Source: Coix lacryma-jobi var. lacryma-jobi
Taxonomy: Eukaryota > Streptophyta > Magnoliopsida > Poales > Poaceae
Reading direction: 5' to 3'
DNA: 64,000 nucleotides
Assembly: GCA_009763385.1 (NCBI GenBank)
Contig: CM019827.1
Span: 118,491,964 to 118,555,963 of the forward strand
Under the pieces are notes generated by a model. That model was not told where the DNA came from. It saw only the letters and a list, made by a program, of their open reading frames with translations, and searched no databases. How positions within the stretch are numbered: the stretch's first letter is position 1; every line of letters starts with the position of its first letter. This document shows, one piece after another, positions 43,970 to 54,699 of the stretch. Position numbers and translations under genes: made by a program.

Positions 43970-44773
43970 GTTGGGCTTCTGGACACCGCCTTTGGTGCTC
44001 TTTGTGGCCGACGAAGATGCCCCTTTCTAAACACATGGATTTGGAGTAAAACGATATAGGCCCTAAGGAACAACCGAGCAAGAAGTTACCTCGTAGCTAC
44101 TCGCCATGGACATGTTGCAATACATGTTGACAAGCCCAAAGGACAGACACGGAGCCCATTTGTACCTGCAGTTGCGGCATGACTTCGCTGTGGTTTTTCT
44201 TTTGTTCGCGGCTCCTGGCTTTCCTATCTCGGCGGCGACGACGGTGAAGGCTGTTGACGGTATGATTGTCATAGTTTTGCATGGTCAAACTCGTCAACAA
44301 AGTATCACTCTTGGAGTAAAATGAGCATGACATGACCTTATTTTATACAAATAACTTGGTTTCACATGTACATAGACTTCTCAAGCACGTAGGTCAAATA
44401 TTGAAGAAAGTGGGGCTAAGGTGGCACACCCTATGACGGCCGCCCTATGGCCTCACTTGGCCCTCACTCATGATGACAAGCCTCCAGGATCCTCTCAACA
44501 CACTCCCAAGCGGCAGTCGAAGTGCTGCAAGAACATGGTCATCTATGTCTACAACCTTAGCGTAATCGTAACTCTTCGTTATGAAGTGGGCAGCGACTGT
44601 GTCAATTGTTTGCATATGGTAATTGGTGTCAACAGTGGGCTTCCTTGATTTGATATGTGATGTAGATGGATCGCCTTGATGTTGCATGACCTTTTCCATT
44701 GTACCATTTCTTGTAGTGGCTGGTTCAACAATTATTTTTTCCCTGATCACCCGAAATCATTTTAGACTATATG
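43970..44773. other. unassigned sequence before the solo LTR
   Basis: It holds the second copy of the duplicated blocks (44046-44250). A minus-strand open frame 44445-44750 has no recognisable domain. No gene can be supported. Confidence 0.4.
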
Positions 44774-46002
44774 TGTCGGTGTTTCGTACCCGGGGGTATC
44801 ACACCAACGAGTGATATGATCGCGTGCTTCTCTTCCTGGGTGGTGATGCAAGAGGACACAAGGATTTATCCTGGTTCGGGCAAAGAAGGCCCTACGTCCA
44901 GCGGGGGGGGGGAATGTTCTTATATTACTTGCACCTAAGTGCTTGTACAGGGGAGAATACAAGCTCAGCGAGCGTGGACCGGAGTCCGGACTCGTGCCTG
45001 TGTGTGGACTCGTGTGTTTTGTTCGTCCTCCTGAATGAGGGCCCTAGTGTCCCCTTTTATAGAGCAAGGGGAGGCCAGGGTTACATAATGGTATTACAGG
45101 CGTCGGGGCGTATGGTGCCCCATACGGAGAAGGGTTGGAACCCTGTCTTGTCGGGGCCACTGGAGCCGATGTGATCGTCGCTGTTGAGGCGTCCTTGGGT
45201 CGTGGCTTCCATCCTGGGCGCGGACGTGGTGGCGTGACAAGGCGGGAGCCGTACAGCACCCATCCCGGAATGTACAGTACGCGGTGAGGTCCCTCCGGGT
45301 CTTGGGGTACCTGTCCTCCAATAGCACGAAAGTAGTTAGGGCTCGAAGGGCGCGGAGCCGGCTTCGAGGTGGTGCTACGGGGGCTCGAGGGGCGCGGAGC
45401 CGGCCTCGAGGTGTTATTGTGCAAGGCTCGAGGGGCGCGTAGCCGGCCTCGAGGGGTTACAGTGCAGGGCTCGAGGGGCGCGTATCCGGCCTCGAGGAGT
45501 TGCAGCGCCTGGCTTGGCCGAACAGTGCTGTACTGGTGCCCTTTTGCCCATGCTTGTGGTGAAAACGAGACTTGACCTTTACGCCGAGTCACTGTGGTAC
45601 ATGTTGTGCACTAGTGGACATGACCGGAGTAGGTGAAGGCATTAAATGCGTGGTATGGGCTGGTACGGCTGTCTGCGCAGCTCGAGGCCCGTGCGTTAAT
45701 GCTCGAGGTGTGGGGGCGCGCTCGCCCGAGGCCTGGCTGGGAGGGCTCGGGCGAGACGGAGACAGAGCGTTCGCCCGAGGCCTGGCTGGGAGGGCTCGGG
45801 CGAGACGGAGACAGAGCGTTCGCCCGAGGCTTGGCTGGGAGGGCTCGGGCGAGACGGAGACAGAGCGTTCGCCCGAGGCCTGGCTGGGAGGGCTCGGGCG
45901 AGACGGAGACAGAGCGTTCGCCCGAGGCTTGGCTGGGAGGGCTCGGGCGAGACGGAGGGTGTTTGCGTTGATTGGGGGTACCCCTTTTTTGTACCGCCGA
46001 CA
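44774..46002 (-). mobile_element. solo LTR (1229 bp) of the left-edge Tat-like family
   Basis: TGTCGGTGTTTCG...TACCGCCGACA, flanked by the perfect 5-bp duplication ATATG (44769-44773, 46003-46007), with no internal region: the product of recombination between two LTRs. In reverse complement its order of blocks (GGGGTACCCCCAATCAACGC, 49-bp minisatellite, 43-bp CTCGAGG units, TATA, CACTTAGGTGCAAGTAATA) equals the LTR at 2860-4065. A reverse-strand TATA box CTATAAAAGGGG is intact at 45051-45062. Confidence 0.93.
45714..45957. repeat. 49-bp minisatellite inside the solo LTR
   Basis: Five units containing GGGCTCGGGCGAGACGGAG followed by ACAGAGCGTTCGCCCGAGG. A nearly identical core makes up the array at 63590-64000. 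Confidence 0.95.
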
Positions 46003-47260
46003 ATATGGTTTCTGCAATTGATGTTTTTTGGTTAAATTCCAAAGTATCGATTCTAGCATCAAACAAGAACTAGTGATAACTGAACTTGTGAACATGCAAT
46101 ACCTCAAAACGTGAGCGAGGGTAGGCTGACGGTGGCCAAGTTGCGCGATGAGTGTGGGAGTGGGTGAGGGCAGGCCGGCAGCGGCCAGGCCGTGCAATGG
46201 CGATGGCAAAGGCGCTAGCGACTTGAGAGAGGGAAAGAGCAAGGCAGAGACGACCGATTTGGCGAGAAGACTGGTAGTGGTGGCATTGGACGTTGGCCCT
46301 CGGGGGAGGGGGCGTGGCAGGATAGGGGTTCGGGTTTGAGAGAACCTTGCATAATGATGATATTACCCCTCCATGAATTAAATCAATCAAAAAGGTTGTT
46401 TAGCGGAGGTGATTGAATGCGATTTCAACCATTGTAAAAGGGTCTCAAAAATATAATGTTTCAATGAACAAGCATATTATAAAAAAGCATACGCCTCTTG
46501 TCCGGTGCAAAATCTCATACCGGTGTTTGGTATCTTGCCTTTCAATGTATCCTTGGGCAATTAATTAGTTAGAGATGAAGGAAATTTGCAGGATAGATAA
46601 AACAGACAATATAGATGTGGCTTATAGTTTGGCCAGCAATTTCTATTAAAAATGTAATGTTTTGATGAATAGAGACAATTGTTTATTATGAAATTCATTT
46701 TCATGATAAATCTAGTAACACCAACCTTATGTTGTAATCTAAAATACTTGGCATTAATTTGGACTAATGAAGTATTCATTTAGGTTCGTTTGTCTCCTTA
46801 GACGCACCGCTGAAATGACAAGCAAGCAAGAGTGCAAATTGGTGACCCTTGGGGACACCTAAAGGTTACCCATTTACACCCTTGCAAGCAAGCTATATGA
46901 TGAACTCAAACAATTCGACTTGTTCGCTTGTGCAATTAATTAGGTAGAGGTGAAGGAAACTTGAACAAATACGCAGTGAGCTGTAGCAATATATACGCTC
47001 CATAAATATGAACTGATCATCACACGCTTAGCTACTGCTTTATTTTGCCGAGGCTTAAATAGAAAATCAGTACTCCGTGCGTAACGTACAGTTGGGAGCT
47101 TGTTAGGATGCTAGAGCAGCACCTACCTCAGCACACAATTATATACATAAAATAATTCGTCACGCTTATTTGTCTTGTTAACAGACAGCAGGTAGCCTCT
47201 GCTTGTGCTTGTGCGGCCCTGCTGGGATAGATGAAGATTGAAGCACGATCCAACACCGCC
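46003..47260. other. intergenic, upstream of the AHL gene
   Basis: No gene or clear element. An AATTAATTAG(T)TAGAG.TGAAGGAAA phrase recurs at about 46560 and 46935, a diverged duplication. Confidence 0.45.
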
Positions 47261-47267
47261 TTTAAAA
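47261..47267 (+). promoter_or_regulatory. TATA-like box of the AHL gene
   Basis: TTTAAAA, 68 bp before the ATG at 47329. Confidence 0.5.
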
Positions 47268-47328
47268 GCCAAACCAGCTAGCTCACCGCTGTTTGCAGAC
47301 AGAGGCATAGGCACGGCCGCGATAGGAT

Positions 47329-47952
47329 ATGATGTCGTCCACCGCGAGTGCGAGTGCGAGGACGCGACACCAGCAGCTCCCTCGCCGGGCCGCGGCGTCC
47401 AAGCAGAACCGGGGCAGCAGCGACAGCAAGCCGCCGGTGGTGATCGCGCACGAGTGCCCCAGCGCGATGCGTGCCCACGTGGTGGAGGTGCCCGCAGGGC
47501 GCGACGTGCTGTCGTGCGTCTCGGCGTTCGCGCGGCGTGGGCGGCGCGGCGCGCTGGTGCTGGGCGCGGCCGGGCACGTCACGGACGTGGTGCTCCGTGA
47601 GCCCGCGCTGGTGCTCCGCGGCACCATGGAGATACTGAGCCTGGCCGGCTGCTTCTTCCCCTTCCCGGCGGCAGCCACGGCCACGGGGACGGCGGTGTTC
47701 CTGGCGGGGCCGCGGGGCAGCGTGCTGGGTGGCGGCGTCGCGCTGGGAGGCCTGCTGGCCGCAGGGCCGGTGGTGGTGATGGTGGCCACGTTTGTGGCCG
47801 CGGCGCTGGACAGGCTGCCGCTGCCCAAGGGGGAGGAGGCCGCCGCCGGGAAGCAGGGTTGTGACTTGGATGGACATGGACACCACCGGGCGTGCGGCGG
47901 CTGGGCGCTAGTGTGCCGGAAGCAGCAGAAGCTTGCTGGCGCCAATAGCTAG
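47329..47952 (+). CDS. AHL-family protein, PPC/DUF296 domain, AT-hook not evident
   Basis: Single exon, 207 residues. Residues about 46-165 form a PPC (DUF296) domain: SAMRAHVVEVPAGRDVLSCV, RRGALVLGAAGHVTDVVLRE, GTMEILSLAGCFFP (98-111, where the family usually has GRFEILSL) and GGGVALGGLLAAGPVVVMVATF (134-155). In AT-hook nuclear-localised proteins this domain forms trimers and binds partner transcription factors in the nucleus. The segment before it, where an AT-hook (R-G-R-P core) should sit, reads PRRAAASKQNRGSSDSKPP, so the DNA-binding core appears lost. It could act by joining AHL complexes without binding DNA, as dominant-negative AHL forms do; that is inference. The intronless form fits clade A AHLs. 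The exon is very GC rich. Confidence 0.85.
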   Translation: MMSSTASASARTRHQQLPRRAAASKQNRGSSDSKPPVVIAHECPSAMRAHVVEVPAGRDVLSCVSAFARRGRRGALVLGAAGHVTDVVLREPALVLRGTMEILSLAGCFFPFPAAATATGTAVFLAGPRGSVLGGGVALGGLLAAGPVVVMVATFVAAALDRLPLPKGEEAAAGKQGCDLDGHGHHRACGGWALVCRKQQKLAGANS

Positions 47953-48574
47953 CTGATCCAGAATGCCTGGCCGTTAGTTGCCTCCATGTCTGGCGAATTT
48001 AATCATCATTGATTTACAGCATCAACTTCGTTTGCATTTCCATATGACTACAGTACGTACTACAGTTTGAGAGGGTTTAAATAATAAACTTGACTGCGGA
48101 CGACAAGAAAGAAGACTTCTTTATTCAGATGTTATTTGAAACCTGTTTGAGAGGGTTCCTCTCAAAAAGACCCACCCAGTGTGTGTGTGAGGGGTGTTTA
48201 TTAGGAACAGAGGATAGACAAAAGCACAAATAAACCCAACTTATAGCTTGACCGGCCTGCCTGCTTTTTTCTTTTTTTTTGAGAATCGACCGGCCTGCCT
48301 GCTGACCTGTAAAAGTTGAGCTTATTATTAGTTGGGCCTGGCCCAGACGCCCAGTCAGATATCCTTGATGAATAAGGCCCACCTGCCCCGTCCTACTTCC
48401 CCTTCCCCAAAGGAAGGCACGAGGCACGACAGATCGGTCAGCGCCGCCGGGCCGGTCGCGGTCGGATCCCCCGCCGCTCCGCCCGCCTGCCTCCTCCTCT
48501 CCTTCGATTCGTTGCTTCCCGCTTCAAATCCTCCTTCGCGCGCCGCGCCAAGCCACCACCACCCTTTCCTTCCC
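47953..48574. other. intergenic between AHL and RWP-RK genes
   Basis: Contains the second copy of the 55-bp repeat (48187-48241) and a direct repeat of CCGGCCTGCCTGCT (about 48250 and 48288). The remainder is the promoter and leader of the next gene. Confidence 0.5.
48187..48241. repeat. ~55-bp repeat shared with 42849-42903
   Basis: Same orientation and nearly identical to the copy 5.3 kb upstream. Confidence 0.75.
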
Positions 48575-49951
48575 ATGGCTTCCGACGCCCCGACGCAGCA
48601 ACCGGCGCCCCAGCAGAAACCCACAAGGGTCTCGCTGTCCTACGAGGAGATCTCCAAGCTCTTCTCCCTCCCCATCGCCGAAGCGGCCTCCATCCTCGGT
48701 ATGTTCCATGCCTGTCTCTCGCGCGCGGGCTGCTTCCAATTCCCTTCACTTCACTTCACCCGGCATGCTCGTCTTATCTGCAGGAGTCTGCACCAGTGTA
48801 TTGAAGAGGATCTGCCGCACCCACGGGATCGTTAGGTGGCCCTATCGTAAGGTAAATTCCGATTGGACTGGTCTGACTTCATACTCCTATCTCCACAAGT
48901 GTGTCCTTCGTCCTTACCATGTCTACGCCTGCAAAACCTTAGGCTACCACTACTTTGTTGTGATATAAATTTTGAATCAAGTAGTTCCATGTATTACATC
49001 TCATCTGGGGATGTCTCAAAGCCAGCCCCATGTACGTTATCTCGTCGTGTATCTGCTCTAAAGAAACTTGTGTTGCTCCATATACAACTTTTAATACCTC
49101 TGCTTTGATTTCTTAGTCTGTCTGGTCATTTGTAGTTTTATTGCTCTTGCAGCTTGTTTCTGGGAAAGCTGGTGATGACACAAAAGGTCCTGATAGAGAC
49201 AAAGCCAAGGAACTCCATGAGTTATCAAAAATCGCGAAACAAAAGGCTTCCAGTGCATCAGGTCCATCAGTAGTGTGAGTAATGCTTTCCCCTGAGGCCT
49301 TGATCTACTGTTCTTCTGATTTAGCTGTCTGTGCCTTCTTCTCTCCTGGACAAAAAAAAAAAGAAAAAGGAAATTGACTTAAACTGGACTGGACATGTTT
49401 ATAGGTCATCAAGCACTTCCCATGGAGTGGCAAAGTCTCAACAGGGCAGTTCTAAGGCAGGACAAATTTCAGTTTCGCCCCCAGCAGTTAAACAGAACGC
49501 ATCACCAAGCTTGGCCCATGGTAGCCAAGCCAAGGCCATCCCTAGCTATATGGACGATTTCAAGTACGGATTCCCATCATCTGGCTTGTCTTGTGAAATT
49601 ATGAAATGGTGGGGCACAAGTAGCGACACAGACTGTGTGCCTGCCAAAGATGGAAGCCATGAAGCCCATGAATCAACCACACATGAGCCGTCAAAGGGCA
49701 TGACTGATGATGACGAGTTGGACTGGGCAGATGAAGCGGAAGCTGAAGCTGATGGCCCTGTTACAGCAGAAGCGTCGGCGCAGCTGTGCTCCTTGAGAAG
49801 GAAAGCAGTAGATGACGGGCGCAAGCTATTGAATGGTGACAACCGCAGGGGCCAAGAATTTTCTAGACTCAACAAGAGGCAGAAGCTAGCGCTGGCCCAG
49901 GTATTTGGGGCTTCACTGCCAGATGTTGTATTTCTCGTGTCTAGTGAGTGA
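48575..49951 (+). CDS. RWP-RK domain protein (RKD-like)
   Basis: Four exons: 48575-48698, 48784-48851, 49153-49274 and 49405-49951, all GT/AG, giving 286 residues. The RWP-RK domain lies at the N-terminus: SLSYEEISKLFSLPIAEAAS (20-39), then CTSVLKRICRTHGI and the signature RWPYRK (59-64), which is followed at once by the third exon. RWP-RK proteins are plant DNA-binding factors acting in egg-cell identity (RKD) or nitrate response (NLP). No PB1 or GAF region is present, so it is RKD-like by architecture. The remainder is low in structure, with an acidic stretch DDDELDWADEAEAEADG and a basic RLNKRQKLAL near the C-terminus. It has no activation domain that I recognise. The last exon includes a KYGFPSSGLSCEIMKWWG block that may be conserved. 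Confidence 0.88.
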
Positions 49952-52679
49952 AGAGACAACAGTAGCTGTGTTTTCCCTCCCTCTCCAGATCCTCATGTAA
50001 TCTGACCCATTATTAGCGTGAAATGTGAAATCTTCTCATTGAATTCAAGAATGGCAGGAGCTTGTTTTGTCTTCCTGATACAAGTCATTGCTGCCGCTTT
50101 TCTCTACGTATTTTCTCTTATCTCCCATGTGTGTAAGAGGAGAGCACCTTATGTTATATATGTGAATGCACTTATATATGTACATAACACCATCCCATTC
50201 CATTGTGTTTTGTTCCTTTTTTTTGTTTTTGATAACATTGCATTTTGTTCCTTGATTTCAAGTCAAAACTGTTAACACTTGTAAAACTAGCAAAGATGTC
50301 CTCAAAGTGATAATGGATCCAGAAGATAGGCATACCCATTATGTTTGGTCAATGGAGGATATAGCATCGAATACACATCCAAGTGAGTTTGGCTGCCCTT
50401 AATATATCTCTTTCTGCATTTTTTCCATATGAAAACCCATCGATGCAAATCTGAAAGAAATAGCATTCTTTCTTAAGATAACATGCCCCTCATCTTCAAC
50501 TGTAGGCTGCAAAATGTTTATGCTTCTAAAAGTAATTATAGTTTCCAAATCCATGTGTTGTAGGCAACTGTGTACCTGTAGGTTTATCTTTTATTTGCAC
50601 TGTATTTTTTTTATTTTGTAACAGTGGCCAATTCTACATTTATCTCATAGTCGTATTGATACAGAAGGTTGTGCGTAAAAATCACCTTCTTTGTCGATTT
50701 GATATGATCATATGAAAGTTGAATGCATGTAGGTCTCAGGCAGACAGCATGTCTAGTGTTTGATTTACTGCTTGGGTGCTTCCAGAAGTAATACGTTTAG
50801 GTGTTATGTTTAACTGTTGGTGTGATATGTATTTTGGAAGGTGTTTTTTTTTTCTTCCATATACAGTCACATTGCAGCATGCAGAAGATGTTTATGTGTA
50901 TTGATTTAAACTTTTTTATGTTTGGCTCTGAAGCTTTGCCATCCATTAAGTAATGTCATGATATCCTTATATTACAGCATTTGTGTAAAGGGCTGGCATT
51001 CGCTTTTGTAATGCTATCAGCATTGCAAGATTGAATGAATACTGATGCGATCTGTTTGATGTGCACTAACAATTTGATGTCAAAGGGATAAAGCTTTAGT
51101 AGTTTAGTTACTGCTTTGCCTGTTATGCTCACATATGGAAGCAATACTGACATTAGTGTGGCTAGAGAATGTACATCACAACTACCTTTGCTGCCTTCTT
51201 AGGGCATCTCCAATGTATGGTTATCATTTCCGCGAGGTGAGCTTTAGTTCTTTATGATGTTCTGGCGGAATGCACTTTATCTTGTAACGGCACCTAATGG
51301 TGAGTTTGTTTTGTCTAATTTTCTCCTTGATCCAGGCAGAGAGCCAGAGATAGCACTGAACTTAAGCTACCTGGCATACGGGATCTAACATTGCTTCTGC
51401 TGATTGTTTGGGATTGGATGGCACTCTTTGTGGGCAAAGAGCCTGAGACTACTATACTGCCTTTGTTAACCAAAAATTTCTGTCAGAACTTAGAAACAAC
51501 CTGCCTAAGATTGCTTCTGCTGAATGCTTGGGATTGGATGGCACTTTTGTGGGGAAAGAGCCTGAGACTACTATATTGCCTTTGTTAACCAAATATTTCT
51601 TTTAGAAGTTAGAAGCAACATGCATAATATGTAAGCAAATAAGCAATTGTAGACTTTTGATATTTGCTGTTGTGGTAAGGTCCAGCTGCCCATGGATAAT
51701 GAAATATACAAGGCAGGGCATGTGTTTGGCACTAGATGGCCTGGCCAGTCTATAGATAGCCATCATGTGTTTGGTGTTGCTCGTGGCATACTGTTCTTTT
51801 TTTCAGCTGAGAAGTATCGTGTGACATGGGAATATTATTGATCTCTTTCGTGTTTGCCTCTACTGATCTTTGATTGGTGTTCACATGAAGTTTTTATATA
51901 ACCCGCTTTTTCTTTCTTTCTTTCAGAACCAAGGTTTCCAAATGTTGAAATATATATCTGACTGAAATCAATTCAATCTTTCCATGCAAAGTGGGCAAAA
52001 TCAGTTTTGCAGGGCGAGGGGACAAATGTGGATGGGAATAAGAGCAAGAGCAAAGGGCAAAGGCAAATAGAAAAGGCGTATAGACAAGGAGGAACAAAGC
52101 AAGCAAGGTATATTCATTCAACGTCTTTTACGGGCAGCAGGTGGTATTGGTTTCTGGATCTACCTAATTGGTGGTTATGGAACACCCACATGGGTAGAAT
52201 TGTGCATGATTTGGTAATCATCATGACTTTTTGTTTGGTTCTGGTATGGAGCATGTTGTGTTAAATACAGAGGAACTCTGGGTACTAAAGAGAACAGATA
52301 TGATCTCTGATGAAAAAGACAGGGGAAGTAAGCTCACGTTTGGAAGAATCATAAGCAGTGCCTTTTATCCCTTATTGCTTAACACCTGTTTTGACTAGAG
52401 AGCATACATCACAGGGAATGGGGACAGAGGAAGGAACTCAGTAAGTCAGTAGAAGTCGGGATCCACCAAGGCTAAAAAGCTTTGTGATGAGGTGAGGGAC
52501 ACAAGAAAAGGCCACTGCAGAGTTGAGAGACAGACTTGAGAGGAGAGGGAGAGAACAAAATCGGCAGCAGTATTTGCTGTGGAGCTGAAGCAGGAGCACA
52601 TGGTAGGTTGCCTTGGGTTGCGGTGCGGGAGTAGTACATTTCCTCCATTCCCCAGCCAAAGGTCCAAGGATCTGTTCTC
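49952..52679. other. long intergenic region between RWP-RK and X8 genes
   Basis: 3' UTR of the RWP-RK gene, then AT-rich DNA with no convincing exon. A 120-bp tandem duplication is at 51391-51628. Short open frames (e.g. 52007-52264) lack domains. Confidence 0.5.
51391..51628 (+). repeat. 120-bp tandem duplication
   Basis: TTGCTTCTGCTGA.TG.TTGGGATTGGATGGCAC starts at 51391 and again at 51511. The copies differ at a number of positions, so the duplication is not recent. Confidence 0.9.
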
Positions 52680-52686
52680 TATAAAG
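52680..52686 (+). promoter_or_regulatory. TATA box of the X8 gene
   Basis: TATAAAG, 151 bp before the ATG at 52831. Confidence 0.6.
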
Positions 52687-52830
52687 CAGAAGAGAACCTG
52701 CAGGCAGGCGTCCTGTGCAGTGCACTGTCCACGACAACAAATGATCTCAGTGACCTGTCTTCTCCACGACAACGAGTGCACTGCCCACCCCACCCAGCCC
52801 AGCTCTAGCCTGCTGCAGGGCAAGAGCAAG

Positions 52831-53450
52831 ATGGCAAGAGATGCTCGGCCATCTGCGCGGCTCCTGCTCCTCTCCCTGGGGCTTGTGCTCTTCTGCTTGA
52901 GCTCAGGTAATTTCACTGCCGCTGCCGGTTACTAGTACTGATTCTAATTTTCTTGTGATTTCTGAACTCCGCTTTCTTTTCTGCCACACCTTTTCCTCTA
53001 CTCTTCTCCTTGTTCCATTTCATTCTTAAGAGTAAGAGTAAAGGTTTCCTCCCTTTCTATTGGGGATTGCCGTGCTGTGTGTCAACTGTTGACTGATAGT
53101 GATTCCAGTACCCACCAGTAGCTTGTGAATTGTGCTTTGGTTTTGTAGGAAGCAGCAGCAGCATTGGCGTTGGCGTTGCTGCGGCCCAGAAAACGTGGTG
53201 CGTGGCCAAGCCGTCGGCGTCCAACGATATCCTGTCTCTGAACCTCAACTACGCATGCTCCCAGGTGAGCTGCGCCGTGATCCAGAAGGGCGGGCCGTGC
53301 TACTACCCGGACAACCTGGTGTCGCGTGCCGCCGTCGCCATGAACCTTTACTACGCCGCCAATGGCAGGCACCCCTGGAACTGCTACTTCAACAACTCGG
53401 CGCTCGTGGTGCAGTCCGATCCCAGCTATGGCTCCTGCACCTACTACTGA
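52831..53450 (+). CDS. small secreted X8-domain (CBM43) protein
   Basis: Two exons, 52831-52906 and 53149-53450, giving 125 residues. The N-terminus is a signal peptide (LLLLSLGLVLFCLSS, 11-25). The mature part is an X8 domain: KTWCVAKPSASNDIL (40-54), LNYACSQVSCAVIQKGGPCY, SRAAVAMNLYY and WNCYFNNSALVV, with cysteines at 43, 62, 67, 76, 104 and 122. X8 domains bind beta-1,3-glucan (callose) in the cell wall, as in Ole e 10-like proteins and plasmodesmata callose-binding proteins. The protein ends right after the domain (GSCTYY) with no GPI-anchor signal, so it should be freely secreted to the apoplast rather than membrane-anchored. The intron sits between signal peptide and domain, as is common for the family. 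Confidence 0.93.
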
Positions 53451-53673
53451 TGATCGATTGCCCTCCTCTCCGATCCTCAAGTTGCTCTTTTGTAGAGCTG
53501 CAGCTGCAGCTGCAGAGGTCGGTCGCGACGAGACCAGTGGAAATCTAATCCCTGTGTTTGTGTTGTGTTACGTCCTAGCAAAAGTTACTCTCCCTTGTAT
53601 TGTTCCATCCAGTTGATATGATGTTGAGTTGAGTGTGCCGTAGATACATGGGTACCACACCAACTTAAGCTTA

Positions 53674-53763
53674 CTCCCTCCGTCCCATTCAGAGTGTCGT
53701 CCGGGAAGCGTGTTTGTGAGGGGGCACGGTTTTCTAACGACACTTTTAATGGGACGGAGGGAG
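53674..53763. mobile_element. short Stowaway MITE (90 bp)
   Basis: CTCCCTCCGTCCCATT at both ends in inverted form, with TA at 53672-53673 and 53764-53765. It lies 224 bp after the X8 stop codon. Confidence 0.9.
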
Positions 53764-54500
53764 TACGTTTTTGGAGGTGCATGCATGTGATTGTGTACTG
53801 TATTCAAGGATAGGGTGATTGCAAATGAAAGGAAAAAAGTTTTTTTTTTTTTGCCTTCTTTTGATCGATGGGCTGAACACCCCCCCCCCCCCCCCCCCGC
53901 GTTGTCCTTCAGCTGCTCATCGGATGCGATCTCTGGAGGATTGGAGAGTAAGAACAAACAGATTCATGCTTCTTTTTTTTTTGAAAGAAAGAATCAATAT
54001 CTGCAGAATAAATGTGATCATATTATATGTATGCAGTGCATACTGTGAGTGTGAGATCGATCTGGTTTTATGTAGTACTGGCTAAATTATTATACATACA
54101 GCAAGGGGGTCATATCCATAGCGATAGCGGCTTCCATACCATATCTTTCTCCATTCCGCCGCAATCAACCATCCATGCATGGTCCTCTCGCTTTTCTTTG
54201 TTTGTTGTCAACAAAAGAACCATCGCCAACCGTCCCAGGTTGGCGCCTTACGTTTTTGTTTTGGAGCTAGCAAGTGCCAAATACACTACACAACAGTACG
54301 TAGTAGACTGAAATCGTGTGGGTCCCGCCCAGTTAAATACTACTACTCTTGAAGGAGGAGGTGTTTAGTTGGTGGGTGAAAAGTTTTGTGGTGTGATATC
54401 GGATGTTGTAGTATTAAAATAGACTAATAAAAAAATAAATTACATATTTCGTCAGAAAACCTAATCCAAGTGGAGCATACGTGTCCATCGGATGTTGCGG
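53764..54500. other. intergenic with a poly-C tract and a MITE fragment
   Basis: A run of 19 C residues lies at 53880-53898, and a poly-T run near 53840-53851. A truncated MITE with GTGTTTAGTTGGTGGGTGAA (about 54361-54480) belongs to the CAACTAAACACC family. Confidence 0.6.
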
Positions 54501-54699
54501 TATTAAAAATATATATGCATGGCCATGAGCAATGGGAGTGGTCGGAGTCGGAGGACCCAGCCAACGATGCCAGCAGCAGCAGCCATGTGCAATGTTGAGA
54601 GGGAAGAGGATGCCCGATTTGGCCTTGCTGAACGGCCGAACCGAACCAAACGAGAGATGCCGTTGCCGCCGGAGGGTAGGTAGGCGGGGCCCACCCCAC

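Noticed and set aside
44445..44750. 101-codon minus-strand frame
   Set aside because: No recognisable domain, promoter or splice context; kept only as unassigned sequence.
52007..52264. Small plus-strand frame upstream of the X8 gene
   Set aside because: No domain or start context; likely chance.
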